The notes under the pieces were generated by a model, which did no database searches, was not told the DNA's origin, and saw only the letters and a program-made list of their open reading frames with translations. DNA of 64,000 nucleotides from Canna indica (taxonomy: Eukaryota > Streptophyta > Magnoliopsida > Zingiberales > Cannaceae), in assembly GCA_034359265.1 (NCBI GenBank), contig CP136891.1, positions 40,726,001 through 40,790,000 of the forward strand. Reading direction: 5' to 3'. This document shows positions 10,093 to 20,026 of the stretch, piece after piece (position 1 is the first letter of the stretch; every line of letters begins with the position of its first letter). The translations under genes and the position numbers were made by a program.

Positions 10093-13000
10093 GGATCCAA
10101 AGTCATTTTGGTACCAAAAGTCTCATCTTCTTTTGTAGGGGGAGCTACAACACAAGGATGAATGAAAAATGGTGTATTGGAAGTTGACCTTGGATCCGAA
10201 TGGAAAATCTTCATGATGTTGGAACTTCAAGTCATCATGATGCCATGGGTATGGAAATTGGCATCTAGGTATACTTTGTATCATCTCATTGCTTTGGTTT
10301 GTTTTATTTAAGTTAGAGTTATAATACATGCTTAATTTGAGTTGTTTTTCCCGCTCTTAATAAAAGTCTTTTGAAAAATGTTTTTAATTTTTGATTTTCC
10401 GATCTCTTCGGAGACCTATGTAGCCTGTAATGGACTCATGCGACCTTGTGGTTTTAAATCTTAGGCTCATTGTAGCTATATTTTCTCTAAAAAATTAGTG
10501 TAGCTTACTTGCAAGTTGTAAGTATTTTAGGAAGGCTAATTAGGAAGAAAAAGATTAGTTTGACAAATTATCATTAATAAGGTATAACTTTGAAAAATTC
10601 AAAATCTTAGTGTTATACCTCAATGTTTAAGCTTAAATAATGTCTCAATACTCATGGTTAGTATTTGCATGTTAAATCCTTGAATTTTCATGAGTAGGTA
10701 GAATCTTAGCACTTAGGCAAATTTCATTAAATGAAACTTGCTCTAGGTTGATACTTACCATTAGAGAAATTCCTTTAAAGTCCAAACTAGTTAAACAACC
10801 TTATTCTTCAAATGCTTCACATCTTAAGATCCCTTAGATTCATTTTGATATCATGATAACTCCTTAAAATGAATCTCTACTATCTAGCATAGGTTAAGGT
10901 TTTTAAATGAAACTTTATATTGAACCCTTGCTATTTAGTATGTTAGCTTGCTAGTTGGCATACAATTTCATTTTGATACTAAGGAAGCCTACTTGCAAGT
11001 TAAGAAAGTGGTAAACATTGGAAGGACATGCTATCATGAAGAAAAGTGAAAAGTAAATGACAAGTTTGGCAAAATTTCTAAAGACTAATGTATGGATTTA
11101 ATTTTGCAAAAATCTTAGTATAATAATTAAATATCCATGTTTAATGATGTCTCTATACTCATGATTATTTTTGTATGATAAATATTGAATTTTCATGAGT
11201 AGGTAAGTTTCATGATAGTAATATTGAATGAAATTGGACTAGTTTGAAATTTCTTATTAGAGACCTCATTTTGAGTAAACATCAAACAAACATGTTTAGA
11301 TACACATATCACATAAGTCTAGGTGTTTAAACTTGAAAATTCATGTGTAGATGAACAATGTGATAATTATATCACTTTAGAGGACTTAAACTTGAAAAAG
11401 TTTGACCCAAGTCAACAAATCGACTTGGACACTTCATTTTAAGTCCAAACTTCATAAACATGTTAGGAATAGATATGACATGTTTCCAAAGCACTTAAAG
11501 TGAAAAATCCATATGGATATGAAAAAAAAATGACATAGAGGTGGTTTCATGAAAACCTCTCTTGAACCAAGTTGACCGAAGTCAACAAGTTGACTCAAAG
11601 GTCTCATTTTCAATCCATATTTAAGAAACATGTTTAGATTTACTCATGTTAGGTATCCATAGGTTTAAGTTTGAAAAATCATGAGTAAATGGTAAGATTG
11701 ACACTTAGCAAGTTTCATGATAACTAGCTTAATTAGTTTTGAATGAAACCATGCTAGGTTGATATCTTGACTTTAGGATATAATTTTCATTTCAAACTTG
11801 ACATACATTTCTTTATATGGTCACTTTATGGTGTCATAAAAGTTTGAATGAAAATTGAACATGCTTTATGAATAACTGAAAATTAAGAAAATGTCATGTC
11901 ACCCAACAATTGATAATATTTTCAGTTATTTCTAGAGAAATATAGAAAAATTCCTTTTAACTGATTCTTGAAACTGCACCCTCACTGAAAAATCTAGGTT
12001 CTTTAGTAAAATTTTAAAAAGTTTTATCAAGAATCTGATTTATAATGGAATTTTAAAGTTATATTTCAAAAACACAAAGTATCATCCTTCTTGAAATATT
12101 AATCTTTCTGATACTTTGGTTTTTCTTCAATAACTTCAAATGAAAAACTCATGTATACCATTTGGATTTCATTTCTAATATCATTCACACAATTTCTTGA
12201 GTAAAATTATTTCTAGGAATAATTTTGATATCTTGATGATAGCTAGAAATATCCATTTGTTTATTAAAATCAATATAGAATGAAAAATGATCTTTGAAAA
12301 TTCATTTTGAGTTCAAACTTGATATATGCATTTCAAATGACCATTCAATAATTGGTATCAAAAATTTTCATCCAACAATTGGTATTTCAAATCTTGAAGT
12401 ATAGTTTAACCTAAGTCAACAAAGTGACTTAGAAATTTCAATTTAAGCCCAAACTTGATTCATAGACTTATATTCTCTCATGTTTGATGTCTAGATGCTT
12501 AAAATATGAGAAAACATGAGTAGAGAGCAAAACTTGATACTTAGCATTTTCATGTTTTCATGTTTATTTCAAATGAAAACGTGCTAATTAAGTTCATATT
12601 TGGATCAAATGACATTCTTTTCAAACTTGATATACATATTTTACATGACTATATCTTGATATTTTGAAGATTTGAATAAAATTCAAAAATATCATGAAAA
12701 AGATATGAGTACATTCATATTTGAGCGCATACATGATTTAGTTTTGAATTGTATCTATCACTCTCTTCTTTTATGTATGATTTTGTTTCATATCAAATAT
12801 TCTTCTCCATCCCTTTGGTTGAGATTTTCATATTTCATGAAAGTAACCTTTAGAGTCTCAACTTCAAATATATATATATATATATGTTTTTTATCCCTTT
12901 GACTTGATTGACCTTTCTTGCCCTTTTTGATTGATGTCAAAAGGCGGAGAAAATGATAGGTAAATTAGGGGGAGAAAATTAAAGGTAAATGGGAGAAAAA

Positions 13001-13171
13001 TATAGGAAATCCATGCATATAGATAGGGGGAGAGGAAAATATACGAAATCCATGCATATAGATAGGGGGAGTTTATTTTCATATATATGCATGTTGATAG
13101 GGGGAGAAATCCCTTAGTTGATATCATCTATGCTTTAATGATATATTTTCTTAAGGATGTTTGTCATCATC
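10093..13171. other. non-coding interior of the gag-only copia element
   Basis: About 3 kb of AT-rich sequence occupies the place where pol would be. No reverse transcriptase, integrase or protease motif is readable on either strand. Loosely repeated modules are present: a GTCAACAA...TTGACT-centred block recurs near 11400-11470, 11560-11640 and 12405-12480, each followed by a 'phrase' containing AAACATGTTTAGA- or TCATGTTTGATGT-like words. Many segments repeat CATGAGTA and TTTGAAAATTCA. The last 250 bases hold several GGGGGAG tracts. Confidence 0.7.
12965..13110 (+). repeat. cluster of polypurine-tract-like GGGGGAG repeats
   Basis: The words AGGGGGAGAAAA (near 12967) and GATAGGGGGAG (near 13023, 13062 and 13098) recur with intervening AAATCCATGCATATA copies. 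They lie just upstream of the true tract adjoining the 3' LTR. Confidence 0.8.
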
Positions 13172-13185
13172 AAAAAGGGGGAGAT
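13172..13185 (+). other. polypurine tract before the 3' LTR
   Basis: AAAAAGGGGGAGAT lies immediately before the TGTTGG that begins the 3' LTR, the position where plus-strand synthesis is primed in LTR retrotransposons. Confidence 0.85.
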
Positions 13186-14563
13186 TGTTGGCTTTAGGTT
13201 TTCAATCTTGACCTTAATCTCGGTTTTGATAATAACAAACATGGAACTAATATTTCATTGAGAAATCTTTCAGGTTCCATATCGATTAGCGTTCGATGTC
13301 CTCGATCGAAAAAATCGGAAGAAATCAGAAAATCGAAAGGACATTGATCATCGCGCTCGGGTTCATCGTGAAACATCTCAAAGTTCGATGTATGCACCAA
13401 AGACGTATTGGTCGAGATCAAAGATCACATGGAAAGCTCTCCGAGATGTCACACGTTGAAAGCCAGAACCCGAAAATGAAGCGCGCAAGAAAAATGGCAG
13501 AAAAAACAATTGCAGCCTAGGTTCGGTCGACCATCCGGTCGATCGAATAGGGTTAGAAAATTGGCAGTAGCCATCTCGGTCGACCAAAGGATGCCGCAAA
13601 GCGGCAGTAGCTACTTCGGTCGATCAGGCGGTCGATCGACTGTGGCCAAAAATTGGTAGTAGCTTCGTCAGTCGACCGAACTGCGGATAGCTGAAGTTTG
13701 CGTCTAGCGGTCGACCGGCCAATCGACCGAGCGGCTGTAACGGCTAGATTTTAGCCCATTGAGACGTCGTTTCTTTGAAAGGGTATAAATATACATCATA
13801 TAACTCATATAACTCTCTCTCCCACTCTTACAAATTTTATTGAGCAATTAAAAGGGAGTTTTAAGCCTTCAAAAGATTAATTGCTTGCGCTTGGTTCTTC
13901 CGCCGACAACTTCTTCAAGCGCACACTCTGCCTCAACTCGCGAATTAATTCGAGCTCTATGACTCAGCGAGTTGAAGGTTCCAAGACTTGGAAAAGAGCA
14001 TTTATTCTTGATTTTATTCTGAGCTCTTTTCATTATAATTTTAACTGTTATTTGAACATTGTTTTCTTTGGATTTGTGTTTGTGAAGACCTAGAATTGTT
14101 AGGTCTTGAAATTAAGTGGTTACCTTGGTGAAAAGGTGTAAAGCCACTTGTGTAAGCATAACTTGCTAAGATTAGTCAAGTTGTCCCTTAGGGTTGAGGT
14201 GGAAGAGTGCTCTCGGTAAGAAGGTGGAGACTTCCGAATGTGGAAGTGTCTTAGGTCGAGAGTGAGACTCTTCGAGTCAAAGTCCTCATTGTAAGGGAAA
14301 TAAGAATTAATCTAGTAAACCTAGTTTGAAAATCCTAAGCGGGGTGCTTAGGTAGTGGAGTAGGCATTGGGGCCGAACCATAATAAATTTGTGTGTTTAC
14401 ATTGATTCTTTATTTGTGTTTAATTGTTTCATCTTGCTTCCGCATTTAATCGCATAATTGTAACTTGGCTATACGATTTGAGAAACAATTAAAATTGAAT
14501 TTAGGCTAATTAATTTAGATAACATACTATTCACCCCCCTCTAGTATTGCCATTTCGACTACA
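13186..14563 (+). repeat. 3' LTR (1378 bp) of the gag-only copia element
   Basis: It starts TGTTGG and ends ACTACA, followed by the AGGAT target duplication. A GGTCGACC array (perfect dyads at 13524-13531, 13578-13585 and 13709-13716) precedes TATAAATA at 13784-13791. It lacks about 115 bases present in the 5' LTR array but carries one extra unit around 13585-13630. Confidence 0.92.
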
Positions 14564-15405
14564 AGGATAATCTCAACCGTTTCTACAGTTTGAGGATTTT
14601 TTGGATAAGTATGTTTCGAATGAGAAGACGATTGGACTTCAATATTGATGTTAATTCTCTTGATATCTCTGGTAGTATTAATCATCGTTATTTATTGATT
14701 GTCCGTTTTTGGATGTTACGAGTAGTGGAGAGTTTCCTACTCTTTATGTTCTGGGCGTTACTGTTTGAACTCTATGTTGTTTTCAATGCTGGCTATTTTA
14801 ACTGATGATTATTACTGATGACTGTTTGGTTTGAACTGAAGACAAAGATCAGTGATTTAAGTCTGCATTGATTCAGGTCTTTCGGTTGTCTCTTATAAAA
14901 TCCAATGGAAAGATCTGATCTGAAACCCTCTATGTGCGAACAATAGATTGTTAATTATTGAGAGAAGTTAAGACTGTTGAGTGCAAACATTTCTTATCTT
15001 CAGCAGAAGATTGGTTTCAGGTGGATAGCTCACTACAACACAAGGCTATACGAAGGACGGAACTCTATGGCTGGGATGTCATAGAGAGGCAAGTAGGTTT
15101 TTACTTGTAATAATAAATAGGTTTTTTGTTATTTTCAATTCACTGTAGTACTGTAGTCGAATTTCGGTTGTGAAATCTAGAGGACTTATTTTGTACTTAT
15201 AGAGAGTGGATTGTGCATATGTCTGGTGAGTGCCCCGCAGATTAGGTGACATGTTTGTCACTGAACTGCGTAAACAAATTTCTTGTGTTTGCGTGTGCTT
15301 TTGTTTTGATTTTTACTCTTTTTTTAGTAGTTATTGCAATAGCAATTGCAACTTCCTATTCAATTGCCCTTAATAGGAGTTCCCTTAGAGACACATATAT
15401 TGCCA

Positions 15406-15419
15406 TTTGGTATCAGAGC
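15406..15419 (+). other. primer binding site of the outer copia element
   Basis: TTTGGTATCAGAGC follows the CA end of the split LTR and matches the initiator tRNA-Met primer site exactly in its TGGTATCAGAGC core. Confidence 0.85.
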
Positions 15420-15480
15420 AATTGCGCTAACTTTTACCTGCACAAGATTTTTGGTCTATCTCTTCTTTTTCAAACTCAAA

Positions 15481-15860
15481 ATGGAAGGAATACCTATGAA
15501 AAATTCTGTTAATATTCCTCCTTTGCTTATCAGAACAAACTATGCTTATTGGAAGGCTAGGATGAGAGCTTTCATTGAGTCTCTGGATGATCGTTGTTGG
15601 GGCACAATTGAGATTGGCTACACCCCACCCATAACTCCTGGTGGGACTGAGTGCAAACCTAAAAGTCAGTATATTGAAGCGAAGATTGTTGCTGCAAACT
15701 ATGATAATAAAGTCTTTAATGCTATTTTTAGTGGAGTTGAACTTTCTCAATTTAAACTTATCTCGGCTTGTACCTTGTCAGCAGGCATGAGAAATTTTAA
15801 AAACAAATCATGAAAGATCACTAACGCATTGAGAGTCAAAAGTCGAAATCCTCATTTTTT
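15481..15860 (+). pseudogene. copia gag N-terminal part, frameshifted and truncated
   Basis: An ATG at 15481 opens MEGIPMKNSVNIPPLLIRTN, then YAYWKARMRAFIESLDDRCW, the hallmark start of a copia gag (DUF4219/UBN2 type), and on through FNAIFSGVELSQFKLIS. The open frame ends at 15811-15813, but a neighbouring frame continues the family pattern (EILKTNHERS, ESKVEIL) to about 15855. A frameshift near 15780 and at least two stops have therefore killed it. A MITE begins at 15882, and beyond it no further gag or pol is readable. The PBS and LTR lie directly upstream, so this is the surviving 5' end of the outer element. Confidence 0.8.
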
Positions 15861-15881
15861 TTCTCTTTACATATACTTTCT

Positions 15882-16544
15882 GGGCCCGTTTGGTTCGCAA
15901 ACTGCTCATCACAGGACACCAGACAGGGACAAGGACAGGACATCAGATGTCCTGGAACAATAGCTATACCGTGTTTGTTTCGTCAAGAACAGGACACGAT
16001 ATTCCGTTCTGTCATGCGTTTGTTTCTCTATAACAAAGTATTATATATGACAAATGACTAAAATACCCTTGTAAATTAGTCTTAAAATTAATTAATATAT
16101 AAAAAAATATTAATATATAGTATCAAATACTTTAATACAATAAGAAGTTTTAGTTTAACTAATAAGTGTTCAACTAATTTTCAATTAACCTAAAAGTATA
16201 ACAATAGGATAATACCGAAAAAATAAAAATCATACCAAACGATTTCCAATCTAAAATCTGACACCACCATCGCGTTCAGCACGCGAAAATTTACAACTTT
16301 GGTATTCACCTCGACTTGATCCGACGATTCTACGATCAAAGGAAGGGGTAATTTTGATAATTGCAGCCCTTGTCCTCCGCCCGATTTCGATGTACCGAGA
16401 AATTTCTCGGTACACCAAAATGGATGAAAATCCTGTCCCGGACAAGGAGAAGTCCTTGTCCCGAAGCTTCTTTTGCAAACCAAACGGGGGACATGGGCGG
16501 ATGTCCAGTCCAATCCCCCGTTTTTTAGCAAACCAAACGGGCCC
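15882..16544. mobile_element. 663-bp MITE with GGGCCCGTTTGG termini
   Basis: The termini are GGGCCCGTTTGGTTCGC on the left and, read inverted, GGGCCCGTTTGGTTTGC on the right. They are flanked by the 3-bp duplication TCT (15879-15881 and 16545-16547). A second inverted copy of the terminal word, GCAAACCAAACGGG, lies near 16472. No transposase is encoded. The partial copy at 762-961 shares about 200 bases of one end. Three-base duplications with this kind of terminus fit PIF/Harbinger-like or CACTA-like machinery; I favour the former only weakly. Confidence 0.8.
16391..16414. repeat. 24-bp perfect palindrome inside the MITE
   Basis: Arms TGTACCGAGAAA and TTTCTCGGTACA meet without a spacer. It can form a cruciform or, if transcribed, a hairpin. 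Confidence 0.95.
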
Positions 16545-16547
16545 TCT

Positions 16548-16968
16548 AGGTGTTTCCTAGTATGATAAAAATTTCATTATCTTAGTATATTTACGATTCA
16601 TACACTTAGTTCTAATTGAGTGTAAAATAATTGATTTCTAGGTGCAACGTGAATATGATTACAGGGAAATGTTAAGTTTTTTTTTTATATAAGGGAAATG
16701 TTAAGTTAAGCCGACCTTGGATGTCTTTATTTTGGCGAAAAACAAAAAAGTAAGGGTAAGGTTGGAAAAATCCACCTTGGGGCTTGGGGCGCTCCCATGT
16801 CAAAAACTTAAAAGGAGGCGCCTGGTGGCTGATGTAAAAAATGAAAAATATGTGCTTATTGATGCAAAAACTAAGAAAATCACTTATAAGTTCATGTAAA
16901 ATATAGTTTTTCTATTCCTAACTTTACAATGAACTAGTTAATAAACATATTATGATTTCTTTATACCA
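16548..16968. other. intergenic stretch with one short open frame
   Basis: The word GGGAAATGTTAAGTT is repeated (about 16661 and 16692) around a poly-T tract. A 60-codon Lys/Arg-rich frame on the plus strand (16717-16899) ends in KKITYKFM. It has no recognisable family and could be a chance frame. Confidence 0.3.
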
Positions 16969-17310
16969 TTAAATTCCTCTAAACCAACCTGGAAGTTGAT
17001 GGTATAGAAAATCACTAGTTGCATGAAACAGGATGATTGGAGGCAGGTAGGCATCCTTAACACTAGAATCCTGCACTAACAATTCTGGAGAAAAGCGGCC
17101 CAAAGATTGCTCCCCTTCCATTATGCTGCAACAGACATTTTCAAAAGCAGCTTGGTTCATTAATATCGAAAGTACAGAGAATAGTAACAATACAGTATTA
17201 ACAATATCAACAAATAAGTAAATAATATTAAACAAAAATGATACCTTAAGAAAATAGACCGGTATAGACCACGCCTATGGAAATGATCGACCAATTGAAG
17301 CATGTTGTAC
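16969..17310 (-). pseudogene. isoprenylcysteine methylesterase-like gene fragment, two exons
   Basis: Two exons with intact splice signals lie on the minus strand. Exon 17310-17245 follows an AG acceptor and ends before a GT donor; it reads [20 protein letters not shown]. The next exon starts at 17125 after TGTTGCAG, in compatible phase, and gives [20 protein letters not shown], then [12 protein letters not shown]. This matches the C-terminal half of plant prenylcysteine methylesterases (ICME), alpha/beta hydrolases of the endomembrane system that reverse carboxyl methylation of prenylated proteins. The Asp after FHxT is kept, but a single-base loss right after it throws SIPS out of frame and the frame stops at 16969. 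The GxSxG exon and the last exon were not found within about 1 kb. The retained intron means DNA-level, not RNA-level, duplication. Confidence 0.75.
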
Positions 17311-17312
17311 CT

Positions 17313-18384
17313 GCCAACGGAAATCTTTTAAATAAGCTTTTACATTAGGCATTTGTTTGTGTATCTTTATATTATTAGTAAAAGACTCGTGAAGATTAAT
17401 CAACAGGAAGAAAACAAATCCGGCTTTTACTGAAAGCCTTTTCTAAGTCAAGTCAATTCAAGGGTCTTCAATCTCCATTTCTCACCACTAATCACATTTT
17501 AGAAAAAATATTTAATTGCTTCAAGAAAGATCTTAAATCTGTGCTTGACGGTGACCAAAGCTTTTAATTGATTAATCATTATGCTAATGCAGAATCTAAA
17601 CAGTGTAGGTAAATAAAAATTAACATGGTTTTTTCTAAGTAAAAAGCATGTTCATGTAGCTGGAGGTCAAATCCACATCTTATGTCAACGGATATTGAAA
17701 TTTGGTATAGTTGTGATGATATAAAAGTAACATTTAAAACATTAAAATGGTTCTATTTCTAATTAGACATCTAAGATCTAAACTCCTGAGTCCATTTCTC
17801 CAGTAACATGGTTCAGAGGATCCCAAACTTCAGTTAAAATGGCTATTACTGCTTAATTCTTCCAGTCAAACATGAAAATAAATTCAATGTAGATTTTAGG
17901 AACTAGTGGAACAAATTCAGATCAACCAATAGTTATCAGTCCAATTATTAACTGCTAAAGATACAGACCAACCAAAAGTATTTGATACAAACAAGTATAC
18001 ATCTACATACCAGGTGTACCACCTGCTTATATCCATTTATTCAACTTTATACATCCAAATCTTAACCTGTGTTATAGAATGTAATCTTCCTGATTAATTA
18101 ACTACTTTCTCCTACCACTTTTGTTCAACTAGAAGTCCACCCTCTATCATTTTAACCACTCATATTTACTCATTGTCCAATCCTTTTTGGTTATTAAATT
18201 GAGATCTAGCATGGATCCTCTCTTTTCCTTATTTTGTTCACTTCGTCAAGCATAATATTTCCGATTACTCATTTTTTTGAATGATATATATTCTTCTTCT
18301 AGAATTTAGATTTTATACATGTAAGCAGCATATATCTAGCTCATTTTGTTCCCATTTGATGTTTTTAGTTTCATACTGAACATG
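17313..18384. other. AT-rich stretch without a recognisable gene
   Basis: No exon of the methylesterase, no long frame and no terminal repeats could be seen. It lies between the gene fragment and the left end of the first CACTA element. Confidence 0.4.
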
Positions 18385-18720
18385 TTTCACTACAAAAAAA
18401 CTTGGATTTATCGACCACAACTTTCGACGAGAAGATGTCGTCGAAAATTTTAGTTATATTTTCGATGACCCATAGCGTCGGAAAGAGTTACCGACAAAAC
18501 TTTTCGACTAAAATAAGTCGAAAAATTATCATATTATTATCGATGAATTTTCGTCGAAAATTTGGTCGAAAATAATTTCCGACAGAACTTATCGACCACA
18601 ACTTCCGACGAGAACCAATCGTCGAAAAGTTTCGTTAAAGTTCCGACGACTTTCGGCATCGAAAATAATTACCGACATAAATTTTCGACCAAAACTGAGT
18701 CGAAAAATTATAAATAAAGA

Positions 18721-18886
18721 TTAAAAAGTTATCGACAAATTTTCGTCCAAATTTTAGTCGATATAAATTTTCCCACCCACTCACCAAAATAGTCCGACCA
18801 CTTTTAAAAAGTTATCGACAAATTTTCGTCCAAATTTTAGTCGATATAAATTTTCACACCCACTCGCCAAAATAGTCTGACCACTT
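18721..18886. repeat. 83-bp tandem duplication in the CACTA subterminal region
   Basis: Two adjacent copies begin TTAAAAAGTTATCGAC at 18721 and 18804 and differ at only a few bases. They contain the TTTTCG and TTAGTCGATA subterminal words. Confidence 0.9.
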
Positions 18887-19105
18887 TCTGAGGTGAAAAG
18901 TTTTGTCTTTTGAGTTCAGGCCTACTCACTAAATCTGCGCCAACGAGGCAACGAGAGTCAGGTAAGCTGGAATGGGCCTTCTGCAATCGTCCATCTCGAC
19001 GCTGGTTTTCATCTGAGCCGTCCACAGTATCTACCGCAATTATAAAATCGAGATAAAAAGCAAACACAAAAGGAAATAGGACTCTTTCGCTCCCCGCAAG
19101 CCACG

Positions 19106-19556
19106 ATGCACCCCCCTCGTCTGCACTCGTCTTTTCTTCCCCTTCTTCTCCTCCTCCTCCTAAACTGCTCCTGCTCCTCCTCCACCACCGAGAAGCCGGA
19201 CGGCATACGAGGCGCTCCAATCGTACGGTTTCCCCGTCGGGCTACTCCTCGAGGGCTCCTACCAGCTTAAATACAACTCCACCATTTTCGGCAGCATCTC
19301 CACCGGCCTCCTAACGAACCTCAAAGGCATCAGCGTCAAGGTCCTGTTCTTCTGGCTCAACATCATTGAGGTCCGCTTCTTGGATGACTCCCTCCGCTTC
19401 TCCGTCGGCATCGCCTCCACTGACTTTGCTCTCAACAACTTCTACATCTCCCCTCAATTAGGCTGCGGCTTGGACTGTCCTGATGACGACGATGTCGTAA
19501 CTCGATCACCACTCCATCTCACTGGCCGCCATCTGGGCGCGTTAGATCGCTCTTGA
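19106..19556 (+). pseudogene. captured DUF538 protein fragment
   Basis: An ATG at 19106 opens a signal-peptide-like start (basic residue, then SSFLPLLLLLLLNCSCSSS). That frame shifts by one base near 19200. From 19203 the chain reads AYEALQSYGFPVGLL, jumps to LEGSYQLKYNSTIFGSIS, then GVSVKV-like GISVKVLFFWLNIIEV, FSVGIASTDFALNNF and the closing LGCGLDC, with a stop at 19554-19556. These are the landmarks of the plant DUF538 family (secreted proteins of unknown biochemical role). Compared with the family, roughly 25-30 residues between FPVGLL and the SYQLKY strand are missing, where the beta-barrel should continue. Captured inside a CACTA element and truncated by a frameshift and deletion, it is unlikely to make a working product. 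Confidence 0.85.
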
Positions 19557-19819
19557 GGGCTACTAGATGATTTGCTAGGGTCGAAGAGAGGAGGTATCTA
19601 ATTGAAGCACTGGCTGCAGGGCTTGCAGTTGGTCCAGATGAGGTCACTGCCAGTGTCAGCAATGGCGACGATCTTGAATGGAGGGGTACCGACCTGGAGC
19701 TCCATGAGGTACTCGGTGTTGTCATTAGACAGGTCGGTCACAATGGTGTTGCCGCTAGCGGCGACGCCTGCGAAGGCGAGGGAGGCACGGATGTGATAGG
19801 CATGGAGGGAGGAGTGTTG
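19557..19819 (-). pseudogene. captured aspartic protease (A1, nepenthesin/CND41-like) fragment
   Basis: On the minus strand the frame reads QHSSLHAYHIR, then TEYLMELQVGTPPFKIVA and IADTGSDLIWTNCKPCSQCF. These are the flap-side strand and first catalytic motif (DTGS at 19647-19658) of plant atypical aspartic proteases, which are secreted or plastid proteases. A TAG at 19599-19601 interrupts the chain, after which PPLFDPSKSSSS continues the family pattern to about 19560. There is no ATG, and the second catalytic Asp and most of the enzyme are absent. It lies tail to tail with the DUF538 fragment, the two meeting at about 19556, so a transcript reading through one strand would carry the antisense of the other. 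Confidence 0.85.
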
Positions 19820-20026
19820 AGCGGCCGCTTTCAGCCCAGTTTATTAGCTTTTTTTAAAAAAAAAAAATCTTAGAGTTTTCGACGAAATTCCGACGACATG
19901 TAGTAATTACCGAGGAGCACTTTCGACCAGTCAAAATTTGATCGGTAAATCAATGTTTCCGACCAACTTTCGACCACCTTTCGACTACAATGGCTGTCGA
20001 AAATCACCGTATTTCTTGTAGTGTCT

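Larger units (their letters stand above)
7165..14563 (+). mobile_element. complete gag-only, non-autonomous Ty1/copia-type LTR retrotransposon
   Basis: A 7.4-kb element has clean structure: 5' LTR 7165-8609, primer site from 8611, a gag frame, about 3 kb of non-coding interior, polypurine tract, and 3' LTR 13186-14563. Both LTRs begin TGTTGG and end ACTACA. The 5-bp target duplication AGGAT is perfect (7160-7164 and 14564-14568). It was inserted into the 5' LTR of another copia element. There is no protease, integrase, reverse transcriptase or RNase H sequence, so it must have used enzymes from a relative to move. The LTRs remain closely similar except in a GC-rich repeat array, which suggests a fairly recent insertion. 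Confidence 0.92.
7054..15405 (+). mobile_element. 5' LTR of a plus-strand copia element, split by a nested element
   Basis: The LTR begins TGTTAGTGTTTGG at 7054 and runs to 7164. It resumes at 14569 after the nested element and its target duplication, and ends ...ATATTGCCA at 15405, directly before a primer binding site. Joined, it is about 948 bp. It has little coding potential. It sits back to back with the minus-strand copia remnant ending near 7050, so this insertion probably truncated or replaced the 5' part of that older element. Its own internal region survives only as the gag start at 15481. Confidence 0.7.
18388..20023. mobile_element. 1.6-kb non-autonomous CACTA element carrying captured gene fragments
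   Basis: The left end is CACTACAAAAAAACTTGG and the right end, read inverted, is CACTACAAGAAATACGG. The flanks are TTT and TCT, a 3-bp duplication with one mismatch. Dense subterminal repeats built on TTTTCGAC, GTCGAAAA and ATCGACC occupy about 400 bases at the left and 150 at the right; in CACTA elements such repeats are bound by the TNPA protein. The GC-rich middle (18900-19840) contains no transposase but two convergent host gene fragments. It is a Pack-CACTA-like element. Confidence 0.88.

Noticed and set aside
18837..19220. 127-codon minus-strand frame in the CACTA element
   Set aside because: It is antisense to the DUF538 signal-peptide region and the CTCCTCCTC tract; no family match.
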